Shown one piece after another: positions 40,876-51,998 of a stretch of 64,000 nucleotides of DNA. Below the pieces are notes generated by a model. The model made no database searches and was not told the DNA's origin. It saw only the letters and a list, made by a program, of their open reading frames with translations. The translations under genes and the position numbers were made by a program. Each line of letters begins with the position of its first letter. Positions within the stretch are counted from its first letter, which is position 1. The DNA comes from Odiellus spinosus. Taxonomy: Eukaryota > Arthropoda > Arachnida > Opiliones > Phalangiidae. The DNA lies in contig CAWUCO010000283.1 of assembly GCA_963920705.1 (NCBI GenBank), positions 1,065,770 through 1,129,769 on the forward strand, read 5' to 3'.

Positions 40876-41283
40876 TTAAATATTAATATCAATTTGGTCA
40901 TCGTAATCTTCATTGTCTTCTTGAATATCCACATATTGGGAAACAACGAAGTCCAGTCTTTCTGCACCCGCAAGCGACTTTTCAACCAAGAAATCGCCTT
41001 TTAATAGATCTTGCGGAGTAGCCTCTTTCAAAGTAGTAACTGGTGTCAATCCATTTGGTGTAGTCTTCCATCCCCATTTTAATGGGTTCATACTATTTCC
41101 ATACCATAGTTGTATTTGATGATGTCTTCTCAAGGAATGCTGTCGGGCAGCTACTTCCGTTGGTGGCAATAATGCTAGATTGCAAGCGCTTTTAGCACTA
41201 ATTTTGTGAAAAACAGTAAAAATCTTTAAAGTTGCTGATTCGTCCCCAGATTTAATCAAGAGTGCTGGGATATTAGTCATCAA
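40876..41283 (-). pseudogene. Fragment of TE-associated LLPPTE/Cys-rich protein, left arm
   Basis: The 135-residue frame contains CNLALLPPTEVAARQHSLR, then WGWKTTPNGLTPV and DLLKG. This is the C-terminal part of a protein family frequent in invertebrate repeats, in which a LLPPT..A..HSLR..Q.W and WGW segment precedes a Cys-rich tail. The Cys-rich tail has been lost here. Function is unknown. Confidence 0.55.
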
Positions 41284-41339
41284 AGCTCTTTACCGGTGAA
41301 AAAATATCGTTAAACCACAGCCGTTTTAAAAATTTCACA

Positions 41340-41745
41340 AAATTAGTTGTAAAAGCGCTTGCAATCTAGCATCATTGCCACCAACGGAAGTAGCTGCCCG
41401 ACAGCATTGATGAGAAGCTATCATCAAATCCAACTATGATATGGAAATAGCATGAACCCATTAAAATGGGGAAATAAGACTACACCACATGGATTGACAC
41501 CAATTACTACTTTGAAAGAGGCGGTTCCGCAAGATCTTTTAAAGACGATCTCTTGCAAATGTACGAAGGGTTGAAAAGTCGCTTGCGTGTGCAGAAAGGC
41601 TGGACTTCGTTGTTCCCCAATATGTGGATATTCAAGAAGACCCCCAATATGTGGATATTCAAGAAGACAATGAAGATTACGATGACCAAATTGATATGGT
41701 TTTAGAACACCTTGCAACTGAATGTGACGAGCCCGAAGACTAAAA
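41340..41745 (+). pseudogene. Same fragment inverted, right arm, with Cys-rich remnants
   Basis: Encodes, with frameshifts and stops, the same LPPTEVAARQH region, plus CKCTKG and CRKAGL, remnants of the family Cys-rich tail missing from the left copy. The 24-base stretch CCCCAATATGTGGATATTC.. is duplicated in tandem at about 41615 and 41642. Confidence 0.55.
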
Positions 41746-43118
41746 CAGATTAATTTGGAATAAAAAGTAAAAAAGTGAGGTCGTATGCGTCTGAGGGGTC
41801 AGATACTCTTGAATTCACTGTACACCTGAGTTGACTGTACACCTGAGTCCAGCTTTGACAGTGCTTTGATTTCGAACTCTTATGAACTCTGAGTTCAGCT
41901 TTGATAGTGCGAAGAGTTCTAAAATTTTGTACACCTGAGTTCGCGAGTGTCTGCACCTCGTACGCGTCACTTTAAAAAACACGCCAAATTGAAAATATCT
42001 CGTTTAATCTTGATGATACAGACACACTTAATATACCTATTTAAATATAATTAAATTTAATACGAGAAATCACTTGCGCCAGATGTGCCTAAAATTAATA
42101 TTTAACCTTCTAACGGGCATTTCAGTATTTTACCAAAAAAACAATGGCCGATAGAGGGCGAAATATTCGTCTGTGGACAAATATGCATAAAAGCTTGTTG
42201 TAGAGAATACCCCAAGCATTAATTTGTATATTGACAATTTTTCTATAAGATGAACCAAAAACGTGTTATGTGCCAATAGCGGTTTTTTTGATACCACTGC
42301 GTCATCGTGGGGTGCGAAGCTCACGTCGGGGGAGGGGGCAAACTTGGCGTTTTATCAAGTATAACCCAATAAAGGTTTAAAAAAAAAATCTTCTCCAACA
42401 TTTTTTTCATCTCAAAAATACCTAACGCCTGGCCTACGTCATTTCTACTACGTAAGGACGTTGGTCAATTATTAAAGTCTGGATCTAAAGCGCATGATAG
42501 TCGCGGATTTCAAGTATATTAAAAAATAAAGATATATAATGTAAAATAGGATAGGCGAAACGGAAGTTGATATCAACGAGTTAAAAAAACGTCACATATT
42601 TCTGGTCTCCTGAATTATGTTCTAATGCTTTAAAGAATTGTTCTGCCTTCCATGTCCATTATTTGTCGATGCGATTCAATATTATAAAAGAAGACCCACA
42701 ACACTAGGTAGACCTTTGGGTCAAGTAATGTTAAAAATAAACTTCTTAAAATTTCCAAATTTTTGGTTCGGTTGTCATCTCTGATAGTATTTACGCTCTT
42801 TTAGCGCGAAATCTGTTCATTAATATCAATAACCTCCGGACTACAAAGGTTGGAGGATTTCTTCCGTAATGCTAGAGATAGGAGGACATGTCGGCTTCAA
42901 AGTCTGATTAGACTATTATCCCCCACACGAATCACGCTGAAACTTGGAACAAAGATGTATAAAGGGTAAATGATGATTCTGGGAAAGTTTCGTTTTGTAA
43001 CTGCCACGGGATTGGCGCGTACGACGAGGTAAACTATGTGAATAATATGCCAAAAACAGTAGAAACCGCCTGTTAAAGTGTTTTATGTCTCGGGCACCTT
43101 TGCTGTGCAGAAAAAAAT

Positions 43119-43180
43119 ATTCTAGGGGCTGTGCAAAGACTATACAGCTATTGTACAGCTTCATTTGATAGTCTTTGCTT
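43119..43180. promoter_or_regulatory. Conserved 3' hairpin, second Harbinger copy
   Basis: GGGGCTGTGCAAAGACTATA (from 43119) with an inverted ATAGTCTTTGC about 27 bases on; counterpart of 7722-7766. Confidence 0.45.
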
Positions 43181-43299
43181 TACGGAAGTACGTCAAGAAA
43201 CTAGGAGCAATAACAACGCTGTACGTAATTGGAGTGGTAACTTTATAACACTTATAGGTTCTTACAAAAGTATACAAATATTTAAACTATGTTGGGTAA

Positions 43300-45353
43300 A
43301 TTATCCAATTGGGCTGCATCTTCGCAAACTTGGCGCAATTTAGATTGATACCAGTTTCCACGTTCCTCGTGCCGTCGATAGCCAAGGTGCCAGATGAGGC
43401 TGCTAACGTGAGCACAAGTACCCACAGTTAAGGCACCCCTTTACAATTGCAATACCATTGCGAGATCGCGTCTAATCCAATTCCATGTGGTACGTATCGA
43501 ATAAGGGCTTGATAAACAGCCGCCGATGAAAATTGACTTTGGACACGTACACGCAAGAGGTCATGATCTACTTTGCACAATTCAACGTCAAACGACCCGG
43601 TTTTCTCAATTGTTAAGGCGACGTAGGACTCGGCACGTCTGCATTTAAAATCACTCAAAACAATACCCTGAACGTCTTCCTCGCTAAGGACCGGGAAGTC
43701 TTCCAGGCTAATGTCGTCCAGTTTCTTCCATTGAGAAGGTTTACGCAGGATCCCTTGCCGTTCGACAAGTTCTTTAAGGGGATTTACCACGTGCGAGGTG
43801 GCTTCTATTTTTTCCACCACTCTTTCCCATTGACCTTTAATGTTCAATTCTGGATGGTACGCGTTAATAAGGGAAGCTCAGACGTGGAGAAGTTCTGGGA
43901 CATAGGGTATCATCGGGACATGTATCCGGTGCTGAAAAAACCTAAAGATACTTTGCAGGTGGCCATTTTTGACTTCAACGGGCCATCTTAGGGATGTTAC
44001 CTTTCGTGAACGGTTTACTTCGTCAGTGCCAACTTGCTTTTCGCCTTTGGACAGAAATGACGGCATTTGCCAGTTTACTCCGAGATCTGAAAATATGGTG
44101 TTGGAGTCCCGAAAACCTCGGTCAGCCAGAACAATATCATTTTCCTTAATGAACTTCTTTAGGTCGTCTCTAGTTTTGACCGCATGGTTGAGAATACGCG
44201 CGTCGTTGTTTCGACCATTGGCAAAGTATGGACCAATAATTTCAATGATATAGCCGGTAGTGGTGACAAGTAGCATCGGCTTGAAGATATGCTGGCCTTT
44301 GTGCACGCAAAATGAACTTTGTAGGACTGTATAATCACTGGATCGAGCAACTCGGATATAAGTACCATCAACGATGGTGATAAGACATTCCGCATTATTG
44401 CTTGCAAATAGTCTTACTGCTGCAGGTGATTGGTGGTTGGCGATCAATTCTTCTCTTGAAATATGGTGAAGACCGTAATGTAGCGGTACGAAACGTTCTT
44501 CTAATGCTGCAAATACCAATTTAATAATGTTCATGACTGTGGACTCTTTCATTTGAAATAGAACGGATAATACTGCGTTGGACAAACCGATACGTAGTTT
44601 TATCAGTAGTAAGGCTACAGCCGTCTTTGAGGAACATGATCTAATGGTCTTCAGCTTATCTTCGACGGTGGAATGTAAATCGCGGAACTGGTCTTGCGAG
44701 AGGGACATGAGCACCTTGGAGTCATTGTCACTTGTGATAAACGATTCGATAACACGCCTTCTGCGGTCTTCAATGTACGTGCTAAGACCTTTAATAAAAT
44801 TCTCAATGTCAGTTGAACTAAGAGATACGGAACTATTAACATCACTTATATTGTCAATAACGTCATCAAGTTCGTCATTGACTAGATGACTGCTGCACAT
44901 TCTGGTGTCGTTATTTACAAAGATGGACTTACGTAACCATATCTCATAGCGGACGTTGTTTCTGATTCGCGTGCGTGTATGAGTTTTGCATACGAAACAC
45001 GTCCTTGAACTTGACACAAGACAGTCTATTTGCAAATCAATGACCGGAGTTCCGGGTTGTGGTTCTTCCGTCGGCAATGATTCAGATGTTGAAGCGGACG
45101 ATGCCGACATTTGCGCGGACTCGTCATTGTCACTGACGGCTGCTTTGCAGGTTTTGACAAATGCGACAAACCTCTTGGATGACGCGAAGCATTTAAAAGA
45201 AATCTTCGTGCTATTAGGTATTATCCCAAGAGCCGGAAGACCCTTGTTAAAACGCATAAAATACGCATATCTCGTCAATTCCCGCTGATTTAGATACCGA
45301 CTTGATGCTTTATTAACCTTTCTATTGCACGAGTAGCACTTGTCCGATGCCAT
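43300..45353 (-). pseudogene. Harbinger-type transposase with one stop and one frameshift
   Basis: Paralogue of the intact gene at 5386-7578. From the ATG at 45353, codons run to an in-frame TGA at 43880-43878, resume in the same frame (NAYHPELNIKG) and reach CNCKG at 43437, where loss of one base closes the frame; the SWIM tail (GTCAHVSSLIW) is readable in the next frame to about 43300. The catalytic residues are present: IVDGTYIRV, VLADRGFRDS, RWPVEVKNGH. N-terminal Cys pairs CYSC and CFVC and CSSH match the paralogue. Two lesions only, so the copy died recently or is kept as a truncated N-terminal protein. Confidence 0.88.
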
Positions 45354-45424
45354 GTTATTGAGCGAAAGACATTAGTGGTAATTAGATATCAGTCGGGCAT
45401 GTTACGCTTTTATAATAAAAATGA

Positions 45425-45580
45425 ATTTGTCCAGAATTTTCTAGAATTTTTCAAAATTGTCTAGAAAATTTTTAGAATTTCTATAAAGTTCCGGAATTTT
45501 CTAGAATGTTCCAGAATTTTAAAGAAAGTTCCGTAATTTTCTAGAAAGTTCCGGAATTGTATAGAAAGTTCCGGAATTAC
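45425..45580 (-). promoter_or_regulatory. Heat-shock-element-like array upstream of Harbinger transposase
   Basis: About seven degenerate 20-base units containing TTCTAGAA and AAAGTTCCGGAATT. Perfect three-site HSEs (GAAnnTTCnnGAA) occur at 45504-45516, 45544-45556 and 45564-45576. The array lies 70-230 bases upstream of the transposase ATG. It may be a heat-responsive promoter, subterminal transposase-binding repeats, or both. Confidence 0.55.
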
Positions 45581-45639
45581 ATTACTTGACCCAAAGGTCT
45601 ACCTAGTGTTGTGGGTCTTCTTTAAGATTAGATTATGTA

Positions 45640-45925
45640 ATCACTCGAGATCGCCCGTCCCTCTTCTAACTATGTAGGTACGGTTAGGTTAGGTCAGTTA
45701 ATCGCACGAACTAGCCCGTCACATTAATAAGTTAATCCCTAGCTCGGGCTGACCAGTCTCTCTTGCCATATATTAGGTTAGGTTAGTTAATCCCTCGTGC
45801 TACCCCGTCCATCTGGTATTCTTTTAGGTAAGGTTCGGTTAGGCTAGTTAATCCCTCGAAATATCCCATGCCTCTTTTACTGCTTTAGGTAAGGTTAGAT
45901 TAGTTAATCTCTGTCGTTCGAAATT
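45640..45925 (-). repeat. Degenerate tandem repeat with TTAGG-like strings
   Basis: About four units of 65-75 bases, each with GGTTAGGTxAGTTAATCxCTCG and a CGTCC/CCCGTC part; inverted relative to the unit at 18505-18712. Interstitial telomere-like strings. Confidence 0.6.
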
Positions 45926-45929
45926 TGTA

Positions 45930-47460
45930 CCATACTCTTAATTACGTATGGATTGAAGCCTCATATAAATGCTATAATTTTTATTCAGCATTAGTAAGAA
46001 TTAAGATTCAAAATACCTATAATTCAAAATAGTGAAATTGTGAAAAGGTGTATAATTTTGGTAAAAAAGGACAGAAATTATACAAAAAAGAGGTTGCTTC
46101 GCACCCTTAAAAAGGCCCTTATCTAACTCGAATCAAACCTGTGAAGGGACACAAATTAAATGTTAGAGAAAGAGCAATTAAATATCTGTAAAATTATAGT
46201 TAGTAGATTTAGTCTACTACTCCAAAGATTTTATTATTATAAAATATTTTCCAAAAAACTGATAAAAGACGACGTTGTAAAAACCTAGGTCGTTTTTTTC
46301 CCGTTTTTTGGAACCTCGGCTTTTGCTCATATTATTTAGCTACGGGATGCTGTTTTCTTTTATCGAATAAATTGATAGACTTTTGGACGTCCTTATAGAC
46401 GCCAAACACGAATATATTTAGTAAACTATTTAAAGCATTTTTAGAAATTAGTTAATTTTTAATCCAAAAAGTTTTAAATTATAAATGAATATTTTGCAAA
46501 TTTTACCGAACCAAATCGTAAATTACCATTACCTTGGTTTTTTACCGAATTAAATTACCATTGTATATTACCAATTTGGAACTCTTAACGCCTAATTTAT
46601 CCATGTTCAATCATTTTTAATCTAAATTTAGTAATAGCTTAAATTTTCATAAAGTCGCATTTATCCTAAAATGCCACGAATTCCCTTGAAATTTCGGCTC
46701 GTTCAAAGGCTCCGGGCCCATTCGACAGAATCCCATTCTACCGAAATGTAGCCAAATTGGTCGGTTAAATATTGTAATCTAAAACCGCACTATTATATAT
46801 ATAAATATTCAAATTTTACCAGACTTTTAATTAATTTAATCACCAAAAAGTGTCTAAAAATTGTGGGATTTTTTCCTAGAAGCGAGGCCGTTAATTACGT
46901 CATTTTTTTTGGTAGGATAGTAGAATTAGTAGGAATATAGTAGTTTTTTCCCCCGCCAAATTTAAAGATGACCAATGACGAAAATAATGGTATAGCTTTA
47001 GAATAATACAGTGATAGACATCCGATATTGCTACAAGGAAAAAGTTTTTACTTTTACTAACCTAACCTTACCTAACTTAGCCTAACCTAACATAACCTAA
47101 CCCACCCGAACCCAACACAACGGAACCAAAGCCAAAGAACCCTTATTTAACCTAACGTAAATTTTCTAATCCGTTCTAAATAGTGGGATTCCCAAAGAAG
47201 AAACTCCATTAAATTTCTCATCCCCTTAAATTAATTCTTGCCCACCCAAAACCAATATTATTAACTGAAGTCCCGCTTAGAGAAACACAAAAGTAACCAA
47301 AAGTAAAATATCCCGATTAAAACACCCAATTTCAAACCATGGTTAGCTTATATTATTATCCTCAACTTAATACTTTTCTTTGCGGGTTCCGCAATATTAT
47401 TGAATTTTAAAATCCTCTTCTAAATTCAGCACTTGCCACGAAATAAATTTTGATAATTAA
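45930..47460. other. AT-rich gap with scattered CCTAA strings
   Basis: No gene found. TAACCTTACCTAAC-type strings at 47055-47110; a CCCATTCGAC..AATCCCATTC fragment near 46716 belongs to the dispersed repeat described at 47640. Confidence 0.4.
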
Positions 47461-47502
47461 AGTTTATTCACAAGATTTATAACGTAATTTTAGTAAACTT
47501 AC

Positions 47503-47577
47503 CTTCCCGAGACGAGACCCGATCCAAGATTTTCTGTGACAGTCCAACGCTTTACCACTAGACCACGGTGAGACAAA
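47503..47577 (-). ncRNA. tRNA-like sequence (SINE head or tRNA pseudogene)
   Basis: The minus strand reads CACCGTGGTCTAGTGGTAAA (A-box-like), then GGACTGTCAC (anticodon-arm-like, GTC) and GATCGGGTCTCGTCTC (weak B box). The acceptor ends do not pair, so it is not a working tRNA. Confidence 0.4.
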
Positions 47578-47639
47578 AACCCCAACGAAATCTATTATAT
47601 TTATTTGAGCTTTTTTGATGGAATTTGACTTTATAATAC

Positions 47640-47870
47640 TAGATTGAAGTTTTCGGTTGAATGGGAAAATATTCACATTGAATAGAAAGCCGCCATTGGG
47701 CTAGATTTTAAAATACTTTCTAAAAATTTTCGGACGAATTTGATTCGATCCAACGGTATTCGGTTGAATGGGTAGACTCCGTTCAGCGATGGTAAAGTTC
47801 CTTGGAATATTCTCAGTGGCATTGGAGCGGAAGGGTGGTACAGGGGTAAAATATACCCCATTAAATAGCT
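47640..47870. repeat. Dispersed CCATTCGACCGAA-type repeat
   Basis: Motifs such as TTCGGTTGAATGGG and GATTCGATCCAA recur here, at 46716-46750, 49115-49280 and 55975-56140 in both orientations. They look like subterminal repeats of one non-autonomous family. Confidence 0.5.
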
Positions 47871-47949
47871 TTGATACCGGGCAAAGCTTATCAGTGCAAT
47901 GAGTCGCCAAAATGAAATCTACACTGTATACCCACAATCGAAAACGTTC

Positions 47950-49020
47950 CTATATGGGCCTGAATATTCTTAAGCTACAAGACTTAGGAACCGTTTCCAA
48001 ACAGTTATGGAATTTTCGAAAAATATTTTTAAGCTAATAATTCAATATTTTAAAAAAATATTGAGCTCAAAATTTTGCAGTTTGATTTTTTCGAAAGGTT
48101 AAAAACGATTTGAAAGTCTCTAGTGCGAACTCGGCTTTATATTTTCGAAAACAAAATCGTTGGGTTCTAATAATTTGACGACACCCGAGTTTAATTGTTC
48201 CGACGTAACTTAGAACACGTGCCGAAAAATATTATTATATCGGGAGTCTCCAACTTGTTTATAAATCTATTCTAATAAATATTAACGCATTATTATTTCG
48301 TTAAAATTTCTTATTTGTTGGGCTTCCGAGGCGATATAAAGAACAGGATTGTGTATGAGGCAACGTGACCATTTGGTTTCATAGTTAACATGTTAATTTA
48401 AACAACGGTCAAATTTACAAGATGAAAAAAGTTGAAAAAAAGGAGGTAAATAACAAGATCACCGCAAATTCATAAGAATGGCAATACTAATAAATATTGT
48501 TTTTGAAAAACTTGATTTCTTTCAAATATAATCAGATAAGAGGGAATCTTCGGGGCGCAGCCTAATTCTAAAAAACAATCATCGTATTTTCGTGCTACAG
48601 CTGTAGGAAACTGCCAATCAGCTGATAACCGAGAGTTTTTTTGAAATTAATGAGGCAAGTTTACACTATCAAAAGATTATATTTTTTCATTAAAGTAAAG
48701 GCGCCAACTTCAAAACTTTGTCTTCATAAAAAGTGTTTGTTCTTATTCGCAGAAAAACTACTAAGCGAGTTCTAGAATAGCCTAGATAATTATACTCTTA
48801 TTTTTAAGTAGGTTTAGATGGTAATAGAAAACCATAAAACAGCTCTCCCATCTATTATAAACCCGGAAGAGGCAGACAATCGCGAAATCAGGTGTACAAA
48901 ATTTTAGAACTATTTGCACTATCAAATGTTTTTCAACTCTTGTTTTTCAAATATTTTCTTTAAATATTTTTTTACTGGGGAGCAGGAATTTTTTCTTTTG
49001 ACGTGGGATTTTTTCGTTTG
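47950..49020. other. AT-rich gap, nothing recognised
   Basis: No supported ORF, tandem array or TIR. TTTTTTC/TTTGACGGGGGATTTT units repeat loosely at 48985-49050. Confidence 0.4.
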
Positions 49021-49114
49021 ATGGGGGATTTTTCTTTTGACGGGGGGATTTCATCCGACAAAGCTTTTTGGTGAGACTATTTCCGGGGGAGGGGTATTTT
49101 GTCTAGGGTTATTT

Positions 49115-49285
49115 GCTTATATTCCATTGGGTCGAATCACAATCGACCGAACGCAATCCCATTCGACCGAAAAAACCGCACTTTGGCGGATTTTGGATTC
49201 TGCCCAATGGGATTCGATCTAATGGGACAGTCCCAGTGGATCGAAAACCGCGTACTTATCCCAGTTTAGCATTCGGTCCATTGGG
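49115..49285. repeat. Dispersed CCATTCGACCGAA-type repeat, second copy
   Basis: TTGGGTCGAATCACAATCGA, CCCATTCGACCGAA and AATGGGATTCGATCTAATGG in close succession. Confidence 0.5.
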
Positions 49286-49944
49286 ACGAAAATCTTTGCT
49301 TAAATATACCCGATGAATTTTTATAAACTAAATTCCCGGGAACGCAAAGATTATATCTTTGCCAGGAAAAGATTTGATTGATTTATAATAATTTGATGGC
49401 TAGATGATGCACTACACCCAAATATTTTGTAAATTAGTAAGCAAAAATTATAGTTTAGAACAGAAAAATGTTTTTAAATCCCTGAAATTTAACTTAACAA
49501 AGGGAATTGCCGATTATTATTTAGTCAAATTCTTTACCTTATCAAAACTCCAGAAAAAGAAGAAATTAGTGGATAAAAATTAAATAAAAGAAATTAAGCT
49601 CATATAAATTTCTGACTTTTTCCAAAAAGAGTCGATTGCTCTTGTCAATGAGAAATGAGAGTTAGTCTTTGAACCAAAGGAAATTATGTTAGAAACAGCA
49701 CACGCACAAAAGTTAAATTTTGGTTCAAGGGCCACTATTGTATGATATTTAAACGGTATCAGTACCAAATTTCTGTGTATCTGTTTAGCTAACTATTTCT
49801 TAGCCCGATAACGGCGTTTCCTTTACTTTACCTGGGATTGGGAACGCAAAAATGGCAAAGATCGTTATTACCCACATTAGACTATAGAAATGGGATACCG
49901 GGAACGACAAGGGTAGCATGCGTGAGAAGGACTAAAAAGAGGGT

Positions 49945-50510
49945 GAAAAAGACCAAAACGAACTCAGGGTGAAAAAGACCAAGACGAACTGATGGTTAAA
50001 AAGACCAAGACGAACTGATGGTTAAAAAGACCAAGGCAAGGTGAAGGTGAAAAGTAAATTTTGTGAAAATAATAGTAATTTAAGACAATTTATTCAATGA
50101 GTATAGAAGTAGCGAAATCAAGAAATCAAGGGAAAAGTCAATTTCAGAGCCATTGATATTAAAGTTATATTATTGAGTCTGAAATTAGTGGTGGTAGAAG
50201 TAATTATCATAGTATTAGTCAGTCAAAACGATTCTAAGTGGATTTAGGATAACTGAGACTAATTCTGGCCTTTGCTTATTAATTTTATATTATCGGAAAA
50301 CCTTTGAGTTTTGATAGGTTTATAGAAACAGAATTAGTTCTATGATAATTGCTTCTACCACAACTAATTTCAGACTCAATAATATAACTTAAGTCACAGT
50401 GGCTCTGAAATCGACTTTTCCCTTGATTTCGCTACTTCTATACTCATTATTGAATAAATTGTATTAAATTACTATTATTTTCACAAAATTTAATTTCCAC
50501 CTTCATCTTG
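49945..50510. repeat. Tandem 26-28-bp units leading into a foldback
   Basis: AAAAAGACCAAGACGAACTG units (about four, 49960-50040) followed by inverted arms 50039-50215 and 50344-50508 (ATTCAATGAGTATAGAAGTA and complement; GAGTCTGAAATTAGTxGTGG and complement). No coding sequence. Confidence 0.75.
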
Positions 50511-50904
50511 CCTTGGTATTTTTCACCCTATATTATAAAAGTCCAAATCGATATATATGCAGGCTTAAATTTTGATCATTTACAATTATACCTTAAATTA
50601 TATTGGAGTTCCCAAAGTACCAAATAGCCAAAATAATTTATCAAATATAAATTCCTAAAAATTTGATGCTATATTTTTACTGTTCAATTTTAAAAAATAT
50701 AATCGATTGTGTAGTAAAACATATCACTATGTAAAAATAGTTATAAAAGTAGATTTTTGGTTCAAAGGTCACTCACCAAAATGTTATCGAATAGAGAATT
50801 AGACATATTTTTCATCAACAGTTTTTACTTCCTGCACCGACTTAGTTAGTTTTTTAAAACTGGTATAAATTCTTCTCAATCAACAAGGTTCTTTTACAAC
50901 GATT

Positions 50905-51760
50905 GTGAATATCGTTTCTGTCGTAATAGAAAAAATAGCTAATAAAGCAGGTTTCTTCTACGTTTATCGAAACTACTTGTTTAGACAAAATAAAATTAAG
51001 GATAAAACCAGTTACTACGTATGTAGGAATAAAAGTTGTAAAATTACGATAGTTTTTTTCAACGGGAATATTAGTAAAAAAGCTATAAACGTACATCCAT
51101 CGCATAAGCCCGACACCGAAATCATCGTAAAGCTTAGATCCAAAGAATAATGATAGTGGAAGTTGACCACAACAAGGGAAAAAAACGAGTTCGTGACGTT
51201 TTCACCGATGTTTGCAAAGAAGAAAAGCGGCTGGCACTCTCAAACGAACATGACGAGTTAAAAATTCACTCAATGCTACCAGAATTCAATTCACTTCGTT
51301 CTACGCTATATAGGCATCAGAATAAGCATTATCCAAAAAATTCATTGCATCGAAAAGACATCCTATTGGTAGGAAACTGGACGTGTATCGATGATCCGAA
51401 AGAAACCTTCCTTTTGATTGCTGATGGTGAAGATGATAAAATTCTACTTTTTGCAACAGATGAATTTCTTCACAGTCTCTGCCAATCCGAAATTGTCTTC
51501 ATGGAAGGGACCCATTTTGCTTGCCCGAATCAGTTTTCCCAATGGTACGTTCTTCGTGTCCCTTACAGAGGAATAATCATTAAGTGCCTATACGCTTTAC
51601 TTCCTGCACATTCAAAAAATGTATACACACGCATGTTTAATCTCATTGAACAAGCCGTTACTGAGAAGAGGCTGACCTTTTCGCCGAAGCAGTTTCAAAT
51701 AGATTTTGAAGCCGCCATGATATTAACCATTAAAAACCTATTTCCATCTTCCGCGATTAA
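50905..51760 (+). pseudogene. MULE transposase, 5' part (FLYWCH finger and first catalytic region)
   Basis: The first frame (to 51150) reads GFFYVYRNYLFRQNK, YYVCRNKSC and NVHPSHKPD, a FLYWCH-type zinc finger common in animal MULEs. A one-base shift at about 51150 leads to a frame with LLFATDEFLHSLCQSEIVF and THFACPNQFSQWYVLRVPYR. This is the MULE DDE region, but the catalytic Asp of the usual DGTF block is Glu (GAA, 51504-51506, MEGTHF). IDFEAAM (second Asp) and FPSSAIKG follow. At 51761 a TTAA element cuts the gene; the remainder is at 54882-55310. Confidence 0.8.
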
Positions 51761-51860
51761 AGGTCACATCCAGGTATGTCGTGCTTCCCTGGAATGCACT
51801 CGAAAACATCTCCTTAGGCGAGAAACGATCGTCCCGGAGACTCCTCCCAATTTCGAGAGC

Positions 51861-51878
51861 GTGACGTCACGGAAGGGA
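51861..51878. promoter_or_regulatory. CRE-like palindrome, left end of TTAA element
   Basis: GCGTGACGTCACGGAAGGG, about 120 bases before the THAP start; mirrored at 54679-54696 upstream of the convergent gene. Confidence 0.5.
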
Positions 51879-51998
51879 GAGAGTTTTCGTAGAAACACGC
51901 GCCGTCGTCTAGTACATAGTCTATAGGCATAGACTGTGGTTTGTTAGTTGGCATACATACGAAATTTGTTTTTAATTCTTAGTTTTTAAGATTAAACT

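Larger units (their letters stand above)
40552..42425. mobile_element. Large foldback element carrying inverted gene fragments
   Basis: Left arm 40552-41215 and right arm 41330-42425 are inverted copies (TTGGGTTATACTTGATAAAA and complement; CTATCGGCCATTG and complement; AGATTGCAAGCGCTTTTA and complement) around a loop of about 115 bases. Both arms include the same coding fragment. The right arm has about 350 extra bases (41745-42100), including GTACACCTGAGT repeats. Confidence 0.85.
42688..45622 (-). mobile_element. PIF/Harbinger element with TAA duplication
   Basis: Perfect 44-bp TIRs starting AAGAAGACCCACAACACTAG (42688) with the complement ending at 45622, flanked by TAA (42685-42687 and 45623-45625). 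The 3-bp TWA-type duplication and DDE spacing fit PIF/Harbinger. It contains one broken transposase gene on the minus strand and an HSE-like array between that gene and its upstream end. Confidence 0.92.

Noticed and set aside
40552-42425. Second Polinton-like TIR pair
   Set aside because: The arms enclose only a short loop, no Polinton genes and no 6-bp duplication; it is a foldback.
47503-47577. A functional tRNA gene
   Set aside because: The acceptor arms do not pair and the B box is weak; kept only as a tRNA-like relic.
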